Assembly: GCA_947359465.1 (NCBI GenBank)
Contig: OX375872.1
Coordinates: forward strand, 132,916,011 to 132,980,010
Direction: 5' to 3'
Source of the DNA: Metellina segmentata
Lineage: Eukaryota; Arthropoda; Arachnida; Araneae; Tetragnathidae
Length of the DNA: 64,000 nt
The translations under genes were made by a program, and so were the position numbers. Positions 10,216-20,970 of this stretch are shown in pieces. Below the pieces are notes generated by a model. It had not been told where the DNA came from. It did no database searches and saw nothing but the letters and a program-made list of their open reading frames with translations. The stretch's first letter is position 1; every line of letters begins with the position of its first letter.

Positions 10216-10722
10216 CTATGTTAATGTTTCGAGTTTACTTTTATTTGGTAATTTGATCATGTCATTTTTAGACCTACAATAGTTTTTCAAAGGTGTATTT
10301 GTACCTGATCGCAAAAGCAACTTCATAATTTTAGTTGATGAAAGCCGCTCGCATGGTGTAATACTTATTTCCTTGGATATCAGTACTTCTTGAGTAGCAC
10401 GCAAAACAAACAGTCGTTGGTTTGTTACTTTAAAAAATTCACTCTCAAATTCTCTCCCAATTAATTTTTGCAGAACAATAAAATTATACATTATGACATT
10501 TACAGCATCCACAACTGGATACTTTAATCCACCTCTGTCACAATTATGGATATGCTGAAAGCCTGAATGAATAATTAGTGGTATTTCAATAGCTAAATTG
10601 CCACTACAACTTTCACATTTAATTCTTTTTACAACTGAATGACAACAATAACCAAGTAAATATGTGATTAAAGGAATGTTATCAGAAATTGAATATATGT
10701 CATTATCTGTGACCTCAATATG
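10216..10722 (-). pseudogene. Transposase-like C-terminal fragment
   Basis: One frame stays open on the minus strand for about 165 codons with no credible start. It reads TYLLGYCCHSVVKRIKCESC, then FQHIHNCDRGGLKYPVVDAV, then a helical tail FFKVTNQRLFVLRATQEVL. The hydrophobic segment followed by a paired-cysteine KCESC motif and a GGLKYP block resembles the C-terminal part of P-element/THAP9-like or related transposase-derived proteins in arthropods. The family assignment is a memory-based guess. The upstream catalytic part is absent, so it is a fragment. Confidence 0.5.
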
Positions 10723-11333
10723 TTGTTATCAATATGGCTTCATAAACGCATATGAACACTTTTATACATCAGTATATTTTACAGTAGAATCCGCGTAATG
10801 TAATTACTTCGACTCCCAGAGTTTGATAACAATAACCGAGTAATAGTATTAACCAAAAAATCTGAAAAGTGCTATTCTATTTGTATTGTACAGATTTTGA
10901 TTTCACCACAAAAGAGCACGTTAGACTTAGTTCAATAAAGTTATGTTTGTGAATTGTTGGATACCATTATAATACGATATATTATTAAACTTGCTGAATA
11001 ATTGACATAACCAAAGGAGAATAAAACATGATGATCACAGATGCTGGGTCTTTGGTGATTCGAAAAGAATTTCGTAACCTAACAAATATTTCATTGGTTT
11101 TAATTACTTAAAGTATATTAAAAATGAAATCAACATACCTTTTTCTCCCTTTCTTAGCAACTGCGAGTGTAAAATTTAATTACGATAATCCTGTTACGAG
11201 ATTCTCCTTGAATAAAAAATTTCAATCGTTCTCTACAAAATACACTTTATTCTATCCGACTCCACACATAGAAATATTTACACGGCTGCCTTATCATGCA
11301 TTCTTTTTTTGGAATTACACGAAAATATAATTG
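10723..11333. other. AT-rich, no gene recognised
   Basis: A 68-codon frame at 11124-11330 is not recognisable and has no supporting signals. Confidence 0.4.
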
Positions 11334-11436
11334 TAACTAGTGTTTAAACGATAATACGAAAATGTAACAGTAATTACTGTGCAAACGATAATACGGAAAT
11401 ATAACAATAACTAATGTACAAACGATAATTCGAACT
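11334..11436 (+). repeat. Short tandem repeat, 37-bp period
   Basis: Three imperfect units around a common aaacgataatacg core starting near 11334, 11371 and 11408. Confidence 0.75.
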
Positions 11437-11886
11437 ACTTTTAACAAGTCCACTGATGAAACGCTCATTTGCATGGCTTCAGCATTCAATTCAAACAAGA
11501 CAAGAATTGTATAACTTTTGATGGTGACGTCATATAAGGTTTGCGTATCAGTCAGAAGGCTACCCGATCCAGGCAAATGGATAGTAGGCGGTTGAGTAGC
11601 GCCCCCACCCAACTCCACTCACCACTATCGTGCTACTAGACAGGTGTGAACACATCTGTTTAGTAGAGTTCATTAGTTTATCGTTTTCATTGAGCAAGGT
11701 AGTTTAATGTTAAAATATGCATAGTACGTATGATTTATATTTTGACACCAGTTTGTTGATCGTCTGTCTCGCGGATCGTTTTCATCGTTGTCGTTTAAAT
11801 TCATTCGTTTTCTTTAGTCAATAAATCTGTTCTGTTTAAATGTTTAACGTTTTTTATTCGCTTAAAATAAAATTTTTATAGGCAAC
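11437..11886. other. Non-coding stretch upstream of MADF fragment
   Basis: Includes gtgctactagacaggtgtgaacacatctg near 11622, which echoes the terminus-like sequence at 9350. Probably 5' part of the element that carried the MADF gene. Confidence 0.3.
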
Positions 11887-12109
11887 ATGATTCGTTGGAG
11901 TGATGATACTACGGTCAAATTTGTTACTGCTTATGTGGAACAGGAGTGGTTATGGAATGTGAAGTCTCTTCCCTAATGTGCAAAAATAAAGCATCCAAGG
12001 CAGTTGCAATCGATGAGTTAGAAAAAGCGATGGGAATACCAGAGTTTCAAGAAAAAGAAATCAAACAAAAAATTAAAAACATTAGGAAAGCATTTTGTAT
12101 TTATTTTTA
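11887..12109 (+). pseudogene. MADF/Myb-like DNA-binding protein fragment
   Basis: Starts ATG with MIRWSDDTTVKFVTAYVEQE and WLWNVKSLP; after a frameshift it continues KASKAVAIDELEKAMGIPEF and EIKQKIKNIRKAF. The W..D, LW, and KIKN(I/L)R pattern is that of MADF-type (Adf-1 like) DNA-binding domains, which accompany the transposase in PIF/Harbinger elements. It is cut off at 12109, where a Helitron end begins. A second MADF fragment lies at 18490-18686, next to a Harbinger transposase relic. The fragment is too short and broken to function. Confidence 0.6.
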
Positions 12110-12111
12110 AA

Positions 12112-12390
12112 CTAGCAGGGAATTAATTATCCGGTGTTGCTCGGGTTGAATTAAATTTTGATTGAAAAATGATATGACTAATCACTTATCTTTTGTTAAA
12201 GAATGCTAGCTTCATTTAAGTGTAAGGAAAATAATTTTTAATATCGTTTTAAGTTTTTCATCGCTTCTATTTACTTCGGACGCAAATATGTATACATGAT
12301 ACATCCATCTATATACTCTATTTCATATAATCTTTTTCATCGCGATTCAGCTTCGCTTTCCGGAACATCTTTAGCAGTCGACACTCGAAC
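12112..12390 (-). mobile_element. Helitron 3' end fragment
   Basis: Minus-strand 3' terminus: reading the reverse complement, a degenerate CCGAGCAACACCGG hairpin precedes CTAG (12112-12115). The segment matches the 3' regions of the elements ending at 47692 and 53225, including the tacttcggacgcaaat block. The 5' part is missing. Confidence 0.7.
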
Positions 12391-12469
12391 ACCAACTAAA
12401 CCGTGTGTGAACAACCACTCCCCCACTTGAAGTTTTTTCGTTTTGTAAAGCTACTACATCACTCGCTAC

Positions 12470-12788
12470 TAGGGATGCGACAGCGACAACAAAACATCGA
12501 TGTTCAAAATTAAAACATCGATGTTTTTAAAATTCAGTGTATTTAAACTTTTTTTCCCATTTCTTAAAACTGGTTTAGCAACTAAGGATGCAACATCGAC
12601 AGCAAAACATCGATGTTGATAATGCATCGCCCCCAAACTATCGATGTTTTTAAAATTCAGTGCATTTAAACGTTTTACCCCATTTCTTATAACTGGTTTA
12701 GCAACTAGTGATGTGACATCAGCTCCAATACATCGATGTTTTTTTATAAAACATCAATGTTTTGAAAACATCGATGTCGTATCCCTAC
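12470..12788. mobile_element. hAT-like non-autonomous element rich in ATCGAT palindromes
   Basis: The ends tagggatgcgacagcga (12472) and tcgatgtcgtatcccta (right, to 12788) form an imperfect inverted repeat. The interior is a 123-bp direct duplication (aattcagtgtatttaaac at 12531 and its copy at 12654) and carries many aaacatcgatgttt palindromes. No coding capacity. No clear 8-bp target duplication is visible, so hAT is a tentative label from the TAGGGATG-type end. Confidence 0.6.
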
Positions 12789-12904
12789 TTTTCAGACCCT
12801 TCACCTTTGGTCACTTTGGTTTAAAAGTATGTTCAATTTGCTGATTATAAAAATTATGCTACTTGGTTATTTTTAAAATTTTTATAACGGTACTTTTTTC
12901 ATTT

Positions 12905-12987
12905 AAAAATAAAACATCGACAACGTAAAAACATCGACAAGTATAAACATCGATGTTACAAAAACATCGATCCCAACACATCGATGT
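12905..12987 (+). repeat. Second ATCGAT cluster
   Basis: Five aaacatcga(t/c) motifs spaced 13-25 bp, as in the element at 12470, directly against the truncated Tc1 relic. Probably a fragment of another copy. Confidence 0.65.
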
Positions 12988-13674
12988 TTCCATCTGTGTT
13001 CTGACGACAACCGCAGACACGTCTGGAGACGTCCAGGGCAGCGTGGGGATCCTGCCCTTACTATCGCACGCCACACATGCCCACAACAGGGCGACATAGT
13101 ATGGGGTGCCATCTCCTTTGATAGCCGGACCCCTTTAGTAGTCATTTCTGGCACACTAGCTGCTCAGCGGTACGTAGACGACATTCTACGACCGGTTGTA
13201 TTACCGTTCCTTTTGCGATACCCAGGACTTAATTTTCAACAAGATAAAACCCGGCAGTACACGGCACGTGTTGCTATGAATTGTCTTCAAGCTTTCCCAA
13301 TACTTCCTTGGTCAGCTAGGTCTCCTGATCTCTCTCCCATAGAGCACATTTGGGACGTTAGGGAAGGCGATTCAACCACCCCGGAATGTTGACAGTTTAG
13401 CCCGACAGTTGGAGACACTTTGGTAAGAAATTCAGGAGGACACCATCCGGCAACGTTTCCAGTGTATGCCACGTCGGACTACAGCTTGCATCCAGGCCAG
13501 AGGTGTGGACCAACTCCTTATTGACTTCCTCCCTTTGTAACGGTCAAACTCTGAAATTAATCATTCAATTGTTCTGAAATTTTAATCGTTAGTTTTTTTA
13601 TGTTCTTCACATCCACCAATTTTTATCGCAATCGGTTGACTCCTTCTTGATGCGTCGATTTGTTTGTTATAGTG
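12988..13674 (+). mobile_element. 5'-truncated Tc1-like transposon
   Basis: Contains the C-terminal half of a Tc1-like transposase and an intact-looking 3' terminus: ttgactccttcttgatgcg then cgatttgtttgttatagtg and TA. The left half is missing at the ATCGAT cluster. It belongs to the same family as 2059-3461 but on the opposite strand. Confidence 0.8.
12992..13540 (+). pseudogene. Tc1-like transposase pseudogene, C-terminal half
   Basis: Homologous to the C-terminal 180 residues of the pseudogene at 2202-3215. It reads LCSDDNRRHVWRRPGQ, then VWGAISFDSRTPLVVISGTL, FQQDKTRQYTARVAMNCLQA and SPDLSPIEHIWD. Here the second catalytic Asp (QQD) and final Glu are retained, but the DNARPH motif is altered to DKTRQY. 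The frame shifts after HIWDV and the last part (MPRRTTACIQARG) is in another frame. The N-terminal DNA-binding domains and first catalytic Asp are lost. Confidence 0.85.
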
Positions 13675-14286
13675 TACTTACCAATACCTATTTATTTTAT
13701 ACTTCCTCGGAAATAATAAGCCATTAAAAGCAATTTTAATGTTAGATTAAAATATGTATTGAGTAAACAAAGTATTTTCAAAATAAACTAATAATTTCAT
13801 GCCATGGTTCATTTTCGAAGCAAAATTTTATTTTTATAAAATGTAATAGTAATTATAAAAAATTGCTATTATTGATTAGTGTTTAACAAAAAGCAATTGA
13901 TGATAGAATCAATCAATCAATTAATAAGTATAAAACATTTGTTAATTGATTAATTAAAATTGCTTAGAAAATATGAATTGAAACGCACATCAATTGTAAT
14001 CAATTTAGTAATCTCGCAAAGGCCAAAAACTTAGTTTATTCTTTTAGGTTTTATTTCCATTGTTCGAAATTGCAGCATTTTGACAGTTACTGGGGGCCGT
14101 CTCAAAATTTATGTTTGAATTTTGTATGGTTTGTCACTCTACGGTCACTTCTGGAGGGTCAATTTGATTACAGCTAATTAGAGGGACCTTCTAATTTGAA
14201 TCTTTAATACTTTTCTCCAAAATTCTGTACTATTATTATTAGGTTATAAGTTTTGTAAAATTTCTCTCTAATTACTTGAATACAAA
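13675..14286. other. AT-rich, no gene recognised
   Basis: Short direct and inverted runs of aattgattaatt near 13900-13960; no coding sequence or known terminus. Confidence 0.45.
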
Positions 14287-15480
14287 TCTCTATACTAAAA
14301 AAGCGTTGCCGCCGCCTTAGTCACAGCCACTGTCGCAGAATTGTAACCCGTTGTTTTCGCTCTGTTCTTAGACGGTTTCCCGAGAAAGTACGGATCAGAA
14401 AACTACGAAAGTATCACGGTTTGTTCAAATTTTACAGAGAACACGATGAAGAAGATTTTTTTCCGATTGGGCTATTACTTTAGGGTTTAAGAGTCAAAGT
14501 CGAAAAAAAAAAGCGAAATTTCTAACGCGAGTGAGCAAAAGACGTACAAATCAGCCGTGATTTTTACGTCTTCAGTCGTGATTTTTATAGAGTACCTCTA
14601 AACGTGAATTTTTGCACCTCGTCGAGTTTTTTTAGAAATTTCAATTTGGATCCTTATAATATTTTTTTGAAATTCGGGAAAAATCGGAACATTTTCGTTA
14701 CATTTTTTAAAAACTGTCATATCTATTGCTTATTACTATCAGTTTTTAAACATAAAAACCTCACGGGAAATCTTAGAATGTACTCTTCCTTACAGAACAA
14801 TTATTTTTGAAGTTGGTTAATAAATTAAATTTGATGCAATCAAAAGTTGTTCGTACAAATTTCGTATTTTTTAAATCGCGGAGCGATAGCGTTCATTGTT
14901 CACGGAAATGAAGATTACATTTTCTGACCAACAGGTTTACCAAATATAAAATTTATCGTAGCAACGATTTTTTTTATTTAGCCGTTGAAACTCGCTATGA
15001 TGTCATGCTCGTTTTATCGCTCGATTCTTAGACGGTTTGCCTATTAAAAAAAGAGTGAAAGAGAGAAAATTATCAGATTAACATGGTTTACTTAAAATTG
15101 TTCCGTTAAAAAGATGGTGAAGGGTTTTTAATGATGCGGCTATTGAGTTTAGGGAGCATTAAGTGTTAAAGTAAAAAAAAGCGAAATCACTTGCGAAAAG
15201 AATGTTGGTTTGTGAAGCAAACCAAATGGGTTTGTGTAGCAATCACCGTATGTTGGCGAGCGTTATATAGCAGGGGGCGGAGCACTCGCTATGACCTCAT
15301 GGACATTAAAGTCAAATCAAGATTATACGAATTATTAAGATAGTTTCGCCGTCGCAGGAGATTGACTCTACGAAAGGAGTGTTGGTTTGCGAGGCAAACC
15401 AAATGGGCTTACGTAGCAATCCCCGGGTGTTGGCGAGCGTATGCGAGCAAGGAGAAGAAGCCCCTGATATGATAAAAAGC
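14287..15480 (+). mobile_element. Helitron 5' end and internal/3' fragments
   Basis: 5' terminus A|TCTCTATACTAAAAAAG at 14287. The following 380 bp match (in reverse) the 5' end of the 47692-50875 element, including cctctaaacgtgaattttt. Hairpin-like 3' motifs gcagggggcggagc (about 15270) and, after a second ggtttgcgaggcaaaccaaa block, ggcgagcgtatgcgagca (about 15435) mark degenerate 3' ends, so two fragments may be arranged in tandem. No Rep/helicase coding sequence is visible. Confidence 0.65.
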
Positions 15481-15792
15481 CAAAGATTATGAATTGATGT
15501 CAGGATCGGGAATAAGATAATAGAATATTTAAGACAAAACCCTATTCTACTCCAGTGGTCGTCAAACGTCTTTTACCGTCAACCCCTTCAAGTGTTTCTT
15601 GACTTTTTATCGACCCCCTCTATTTTCTATAACGTAATTATAATTGGACAAGGAAATAAAGACGCTTATGTGAATTTTTAGATTGTTTAAAAAATAGTTT
15701 TACAGTACGTATATTGCACGAGGGTAGTCCCAGAAGTACCCGATCTAACAAAGAAAACACAAAATATTTGGGAGAAAATATCTTTAATTTCT

Positions 15793-16844
15793 CTAGTCTC
15801 CTTTTAGCTTTATACACGTTTCCCAGCGATGTTCAATAGCTTGAATACTCTGTTTATAGTGAGAATCGTCACACACACACACACACACACAAGCTCCTCA
15901 AAATAGCCATCAACTTCAGACTCCACCTCCTCATTGTTGGCAAATCGCTTACCACCAAGCCATTTTTTCAAGTTTGGAAACAGAAAATAATCCGAGGAGG
16001 CTAAATCTGGCAAATAGGGTGAGTGAGGAAGCAATTCGAACTTTAATTAATTGATTTTGGCCATCGTGATAACGGATGTGTGAACTGGTGCATTGTCTTG
16101 ATGAAACACAACTTTCTTTTTCGCTAAACGCGGTCGTTTTTTCTTGATTTCATCTCTCAAACGGTGAAATAAGTTCGCACAATTCTCACCGTTGATTGTT
16201 TTTCCTTTCTGAAGATAATCAATGAAAATTATCTCACTCGCATCCCAAAAAACTAACGCCATGACCTTGCCTGCAGATGGAATTGTCTCTGCCTTCTTTG
16301 GAGCAGATTTTCCCCTTTCAATCCATTGTTTTGACTGGTTCCTTCGTCTTAGGTGTGAAGTGATTGACCTATGTTTCATCCATGGTTATGAATCGATGCA
16401 AAACCCCGGCTTTATTGATTTGAAACGTCGCCAAACACTTGATTGAAACATCCTATTGACGCTATTTTTGTTCCATTGTGTGAAAAAACCATCTTGCGCA
16501 CAGCTTTCTCATGTCCAAATTTTCAGTCAATATTCGATGTACAGCACTTTTTGAAATGCCTACCATATCTGCTAGCTCGCGCACTTTCAGTCGACGGTCA
16601 TTCAATACCATTTTGTGGATTTTCTTCACCATTTCTGGCACTGTCACCTCATTTGGTCGACCACTGCGATGCTCGTTTCGGCAGCTCGTACGGCTCGTTT
16701 AAACTCTGACACCCAATATTTTACTGTTGTAAACGAAGGAGCAGTCTTCCCCAGAGTAGAATCTAGCTCCGCTTTGATATTAGTCGGACTGAGGCCTTTC
16801 AAATGAAAGTATTGTATCACATATCGATGACCAATTTTTTTCAT
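15793..16844 (-). pseudogene. Mariner transposase pseudogene
   Basis: Mos1-like transposase of about 350 codons. Order: N-terminal HTH with MKKIGHRYVIQYFHLKGLS, second HTH with KVRELADMVGISKSAVHRIL, then the catalytic core HRFITMDET*VNH, VFHQDNAP and YLPDLASSDYFLFPNLKKWL. The three aspartates are all present with 34 residues between the second and third. It is dead: a frameshift follows EFKR, others separate the fragments near 16460, a stop replaces the Trp of DETW (TAG), another stop follows AKIN, and a CA microsatellite at 15870-15891 sits near the C-terminus, after which the frame resumes HYKQSIQAIEHRWETCIKLK. Confidence 0.92.
15870..15891. repeat. (CA)n microsatellite inside mariner
   Basis: Eleven CA dinucleotides expanded within the transposase C-terminal coding region. 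Confidence 0.9.
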
Positions 16845-17022
16845 GTTTGCAAATGCACTGAGAGCGTTTACTATTGATGACTGCCAAACAAATAGTAAAC
16901 AACGTAGCGTCGCCAAACTTAAGCTTTATAATGTTGGCACTTTCTACCATAGTCATTTTTTTCAAACAACAACCGCCATCTATACGTCAGGTCGGGAACT
17001 TCTGGGACTTCCTTCGTATGTG

Positions 17023-17517
17023 TATAATATAGCGCATTCATTATTATATTGGCTTAACGTCAAAGGTATACGTTTTTGTTTTTGACGTCCTTCTTAATAT
17101 TACATATTTGATAGAAGGGATAAATAATACATAAAATGTATAATTTGAATTAGGAAAGAAAAGGACAGCAATACAATCTTCCTGATGTTTAAAAATAAGA
17201 CTTTTATTTTCTTAGTATAGAATTTACTAACGTTGTCACAATGTAAAGATTACTGCGTGATTTGACTATATTAGGTTAAAAATTAGTAGGTTATATAATT
17301 TATTCCAAATACAACCCGTGAAATGATGTCTCATATTTTTCTATCAATGCACAATCAAACCCTGGGGGTCGATATTGACCATTTTGGCGATCATTATTCT
17401 ACACAGTGGCACGTTTCACAATCTTAAATATTGAGACGAACCCTAATGGCTTTTCTCGTAAATGCAATGCCTTTATAATCAAATTAGCACAAACACTGCC
17501 ATTAAAGCGAAAAATAC
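17023..17517. other. No gene recognised
   Basis: AT-rich intergenic sequence between the mariner element and a SINE; no termini or coding motifs seen. Confidence 0.45.
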
Positions 17518-17724
17518 CGTTCCGAGGACAACACCACGTAATTTTAAACCACAGTCAGATGACAAGGTCACACCTGAACTGGCACCCCACTCTCCAAACT
17601 TTCACACTACGCCAACGAGAGAACATTTGAGGCTACGACAGTTTTAACATACACCAGTCCGCTTTGAACCCGACGGTCTTCGGCTGGACCGAATTTCGAA
17701 CTCACAACCCTCCGATTGCGGAAG
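17518..17724 (-). mobile_element. SINE, type 2 head, 3'-truncated
   Basis: Minus-strand copy lacking the 3' tail; body (gaggacaacaccacgtaatt) and type 2 head with gaactcacaaccctcc. Diverged, hence old. Confidence 0.75.
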
Positions 17725-18480
17725 AGGAGAAACGGAATAATTCTAAGGAAATGAGAAATAGAATCCTTTAAAGGATCTACTTTCAATAAAAGGAGCAATA
17801 AAACCTCGGCTAGGGATTCTATACTAAATAAAAGATAAATAGAATAATTCCAGAGGATTCTATTATAAGGAAAGGAGAAATAGAGCTAATTCTAAAATAT
17901 TCTACTCTTATTAAAGGAAAATTAGAATCTCTCTTAAATCACCCTTGAGCGTTCGTGGGTTCTAGTATTTAGTACTACTCCAACTTAAAACCAAACGTTT
18001 TTTGACAAAAATATTGGTTTGATAAATATTTTGAAATATCCGTGAACTTTCTTGTTTTCACCCCGAGTGCTTAGTACAATGCCAACAACTTGAAACGAAC
18101 ATTTTTTTTATTGAAAATATTTGTTCCATGCTTTTTAAATCGCCTGAATGTTCTTGAATTCACCTGCGAGCTTAGAGCGCCTTCACAAGAAGGAGATCGA
18201 TCGCTCAGACCGGTCTGAAGGCGACGAAACTTACACAGAAACCATAGGAGCTCTTCCCACGAAAAGACTGGCAGGAGACCGGTAAGAGAGACCAAAAAAA
18301 AGTCGCCAAGGAAGTTCAATCGTCGACGACTTTTTTTGTTTGAAGCAGTCTGATGTTACATTGCGAGGTGTTGCATCATTCACACGAGAGAGACTATCTT
18401 CTGTCGATTTTTGATTCCTAGCGATATCAGCTGCCGTTCTAAATTTGAGTTCCTTGTTTCTTTGTCTCATATTTTTTTTG
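17725..18480. other. Unassigned, short AGGATTCTA-type repeats
   Basis: 17750-17940 holds irregular repeats of aaaggattcta/taataaaaggag, similar to 51720-51860. Near 18178-18225 a stem cgccttca...tgaaggcg can form. No coding region recognised. Confidence 0.4.
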
Positions 18481-18489
18481 TTTTGGTAA

Positions 18490-18686
18490 GTTTAGATATT
18501 GATAAGTTAAATGTTGCTTTGCAAATGCAGCCTGTATTGTGGGACAAAACTCACGAAGATCATGCGGACAAAATAATAAAAGAAAACGCATGGAGATCGG
18601 TGATGGTGTTTATTTATGGCGAAAAAATGCAAGAACGTGATAAACAAAAGAAAAATATGCTTAATAAGTTCTTTATTTTTTTATAA
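18490..18686 (+). pseudogene. MADF-domain protein fragment of a Harbinger element
   Basis: The open frame reads DIDKLNVALQMQPVLWDKTH then EDHADKIIKENAWRSV, a clear match to the start of a MADF domain (V..RP.LWD, Y.D...K..AW). The rest of the domain does not follow in frame, and no convincing start codon lies just upstream; it may begin at a splice acceptor (aagtttag before ATATTG). It converges with the Harbinger transposase relic on the minus strand 230 bp away. That fits the usual two-gene composition of PIF/Harbinger elements (transposase plus a Myb/MADF-like partner). Confidence 0.6.
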
Positions 18687-18914
18687 CAATAATTTAGAAT
18701 TAATTAATTTGTTGACAAACTATAGTAAGAATATGAGGAATAAAAAAAGTAAATGACAAAACGATAGCTTGATAATATTTTAAATAAGTTACATTAATTT
18801 CTTATAGTAATTTAACATAAATTTATGTTAATATACTAATAGTAAGAATACACGAAGAAGTAAAAAGAAAGCGTCAAAATGGTAACTTGATAATGTTTTA
18901 AATAAGCTGTTGCA

Positions 18915-19804
18915 TTATATTATAATTTTTTTATATACTGCCATGGCCAAATCGCCTTCACTTACAAAATACAGACGTAAATTATCTCGAAGAGCCGTTG
19001 GCTCAGGTCCAGTGTAACCATTAAAAACATTATTATCATCGTTTTCCATCAAGCGGTATGCGTTAAGGTGTCTTCGTGCGAATAACCATCCCTCGTTCGT
19101 ATGAAAGTATGCATAATTCCATATGCGTTTATTATGTCAATTGCAAATCAATATTAACGTTCAATGGTTTATAGAAAATCCTCCATTTATTAGTTAACAT
19201 ACCAAAAGAGCATTCAATGAACTGGCGGTCTCTAGAAAGGCGATAATTAAATACTCTTTTATTCTGTAGTAAATTTTTTCCACCATACTGACTTCAATGT
19301 TAACTACAGCCTTTCTCGTGGTAGTATGTTGTCTCATATTTATGTCCTACTTCTGAGGCTCCGTTCACATGAGGCGCGTAAAATGCGCTTTTGGTGAGGC
19401 TATCAGGGCCCCGCTCTTCAAGGTTGCAAAGATATATACTTGAATTAGAGGAATACATAAACATAATTTAATGGCGGGACCTCGCTAGACACGCGATACG
19501 CGCGTTGAAACGCCTCCTGTGAACGTAGCCTTAATGCAGCTACTGACACCCGGAACTAGTTGAAAAATTTCATCGAGTCGCGTTCCAGTTCGCGATACAG
19601 AACATGATATAAACCTTTCTGCACACGAAATTTATTGATTTGGTGTATCCAATACTTCCTTTTGAAATTTTTCTTATGATTAAAATACCATAATGCAAGC
19701 ATTTCCAACTCATCCATTTTGAAAGCAGGCAGGATTCCAAAGTACGTAGAAGTCGTGACGTTATTGTCTATTCCGCGCCCATGTTTGTATTGCCAAAAAT
19801 TCAA
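18915..19804 (-). pseudogene. PIF/Harbinger transposase (HARBI1-like) pseudogene
   Basis: The N-terminal part is readable: MDELEMLALWYFNHK, then KRKYWIHQINKFRVQKG and a REL.RDSMKFFN*FR segment, as in HARBI1-type nucleases just before the catalytic domain (the stop is where Tyr is expected). A 174-bp MITE is inserted at 19357-19530. Beyond it the C-terminal part resumes: VFNYRLSRDRQFIECSFGML and NKWRIFYKPLNV, containing the Glu of the DDE triad, then a frameshifted tail TRDGYSHEDTLTHTA and ALRDNLRLYFVSEGDLAM. The central part with the first two acidic residues is deleted. Clearly non-functional. Its 5' end is duplicated in inverted orientation at 20047-20375. Confidence 0.8.
19357..19530. mobile_element. 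Harbinger MITE inserted in the transposase pseudogene
   Basis: The ends ggctccgttcacatgaggcg and cgcctcctgtgaacgtagcc are inverted, and related to the ends of 4742-5205. Flanks are TGA and TTA, consistent with a decayed TWA duplication. Confidence 0.75.
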
Positions 19805-20375
19805 AGGTTACAATTGAAAAATTATTTATTTAAAGAAAATCAAATGTAAGGTATCTAACTGGCTTAAAATTTTCCGCAGATTTCAAATTCGCTGAAATTT
19901 TTAATCTATCATTAACCATGCCGATTTTACAATAAAAGAACTTAACAAGGCCGTTTAAAAATTTTGTTTTGCTTCTCTTTGCTCGAATTGTTTGTTTGCA
20001 GGAAATGAATCTATACGACTATCACAGGCGAGCGGTGTGAACGATGGATTCATTTCCTGCAAACAAACGATTCGAGCGAATAGAAGCAAAACAAAATTTT
20101 TAATCGGCCTTGTTGAATTATTTTTTTGTAAAAACGGCATCGTTAAGATAGATTGAATATTTCAGCGAATTTGAAATCTGCGGAAAATTTTAAGCGAGAT
20201 ATATATATCTTACATTTGATTTTCTTTAAATAAATAATTTTTCAACTGTAACTTTTGAATTCTTAGCAATACAAATATGGGCGCGCAATAGACAATGACG
20301 TCACGACTTTTACGTCCTTTGGAATCCTGCCTGCTTTCACAATGGATGAGCTGGAAATGCTTGCTTTATGGTATA
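19685..20375. repeat. 691-bp imperfect palindrome duplicating the Harbinger 5' region
   Basis: Left arm 19685-20011, spacer about 35 bp, right arm 20047-20375. Both arms contain the first codons of the transposase (MDELEMLALWY, left arm on minus strand, right arm on plus strand) plus upstream sequence including gatttgaaatctgcgg and a gcaggaaatgaatc inner border. The right arm stops being coding after ALWYTKADTK. Confidence 0.85.
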
Positions 20376-20970
20376 CGAAAGCCGATACGAAAATCGTATT
20401 TCATGTTTGTAAATTACAAATGCTAGGCCTACGTAACGATAAGATGCTCTGATACTGGTATAATAATAACCGATTACAATAATTATGCTTGGAAATATGA
20501 ATTATGTACACAGCGACTTGCAAACATCGATGCTGTTTGGTACCGGTAATAATGTGAGATACATACGTCAAAAAAAAGTTTGTTTCCTGTAACATGAGCA
20601 AAAATATTAGAGTAGATAAGAAAAAGTTTTTTTTTGTTTTTGCTCAATAGTTTTAGCAAATACGCAAAAGGAAATATCTGAGTATTAATATTAGATTCAA
20701 AATTGATCAAAGGTGTGGTCAGTGTTGTAAAATACCAGGGTTGATTTATTTTTTGAGGTCAATACCCTGGGTATATTCTCAGGTATTTACTCAAATTGGG
20801 TATTTTAGCGGGTATTTATAATTTTTCTTCAGATTTAACTGTTTATTCACACCTAAAGAGTTTATTTATGACATATAAGGGTCGGAATTTTTGTATTGTA
20901 ATTTCAGGGCTGGTCGGGTTACAGGAAACAAACCATTTTTTTTGGTCTAAATATGAGTAAATTATATTAA
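20376..20970. other. No gene recognised
   Basis: Repeats of taccctgggtat/gggtattt type at 20730-20815; otherwise AT-rich without recognisable coding sequence. Confidence 0.45.

Larger units (their letters stand above)
15714..17022 (-). mobile_element. Degenerate mariner (D34D) element
   Basis: 1.3 kb, the normal mariner length, with TA at both ends and roughly 28-bp terminal inverted repeats (gtagtcccagaagtacccga at 15725; tcgggaacttctgggactt at 16992). Contains a broken transposase on the minus strand. Confidence 0.88.

Noticed and set aside
13287..13472. Minus-strand ORF of 61 codons
   Set aside because: Antisense of the second Tc1 transposase relic.
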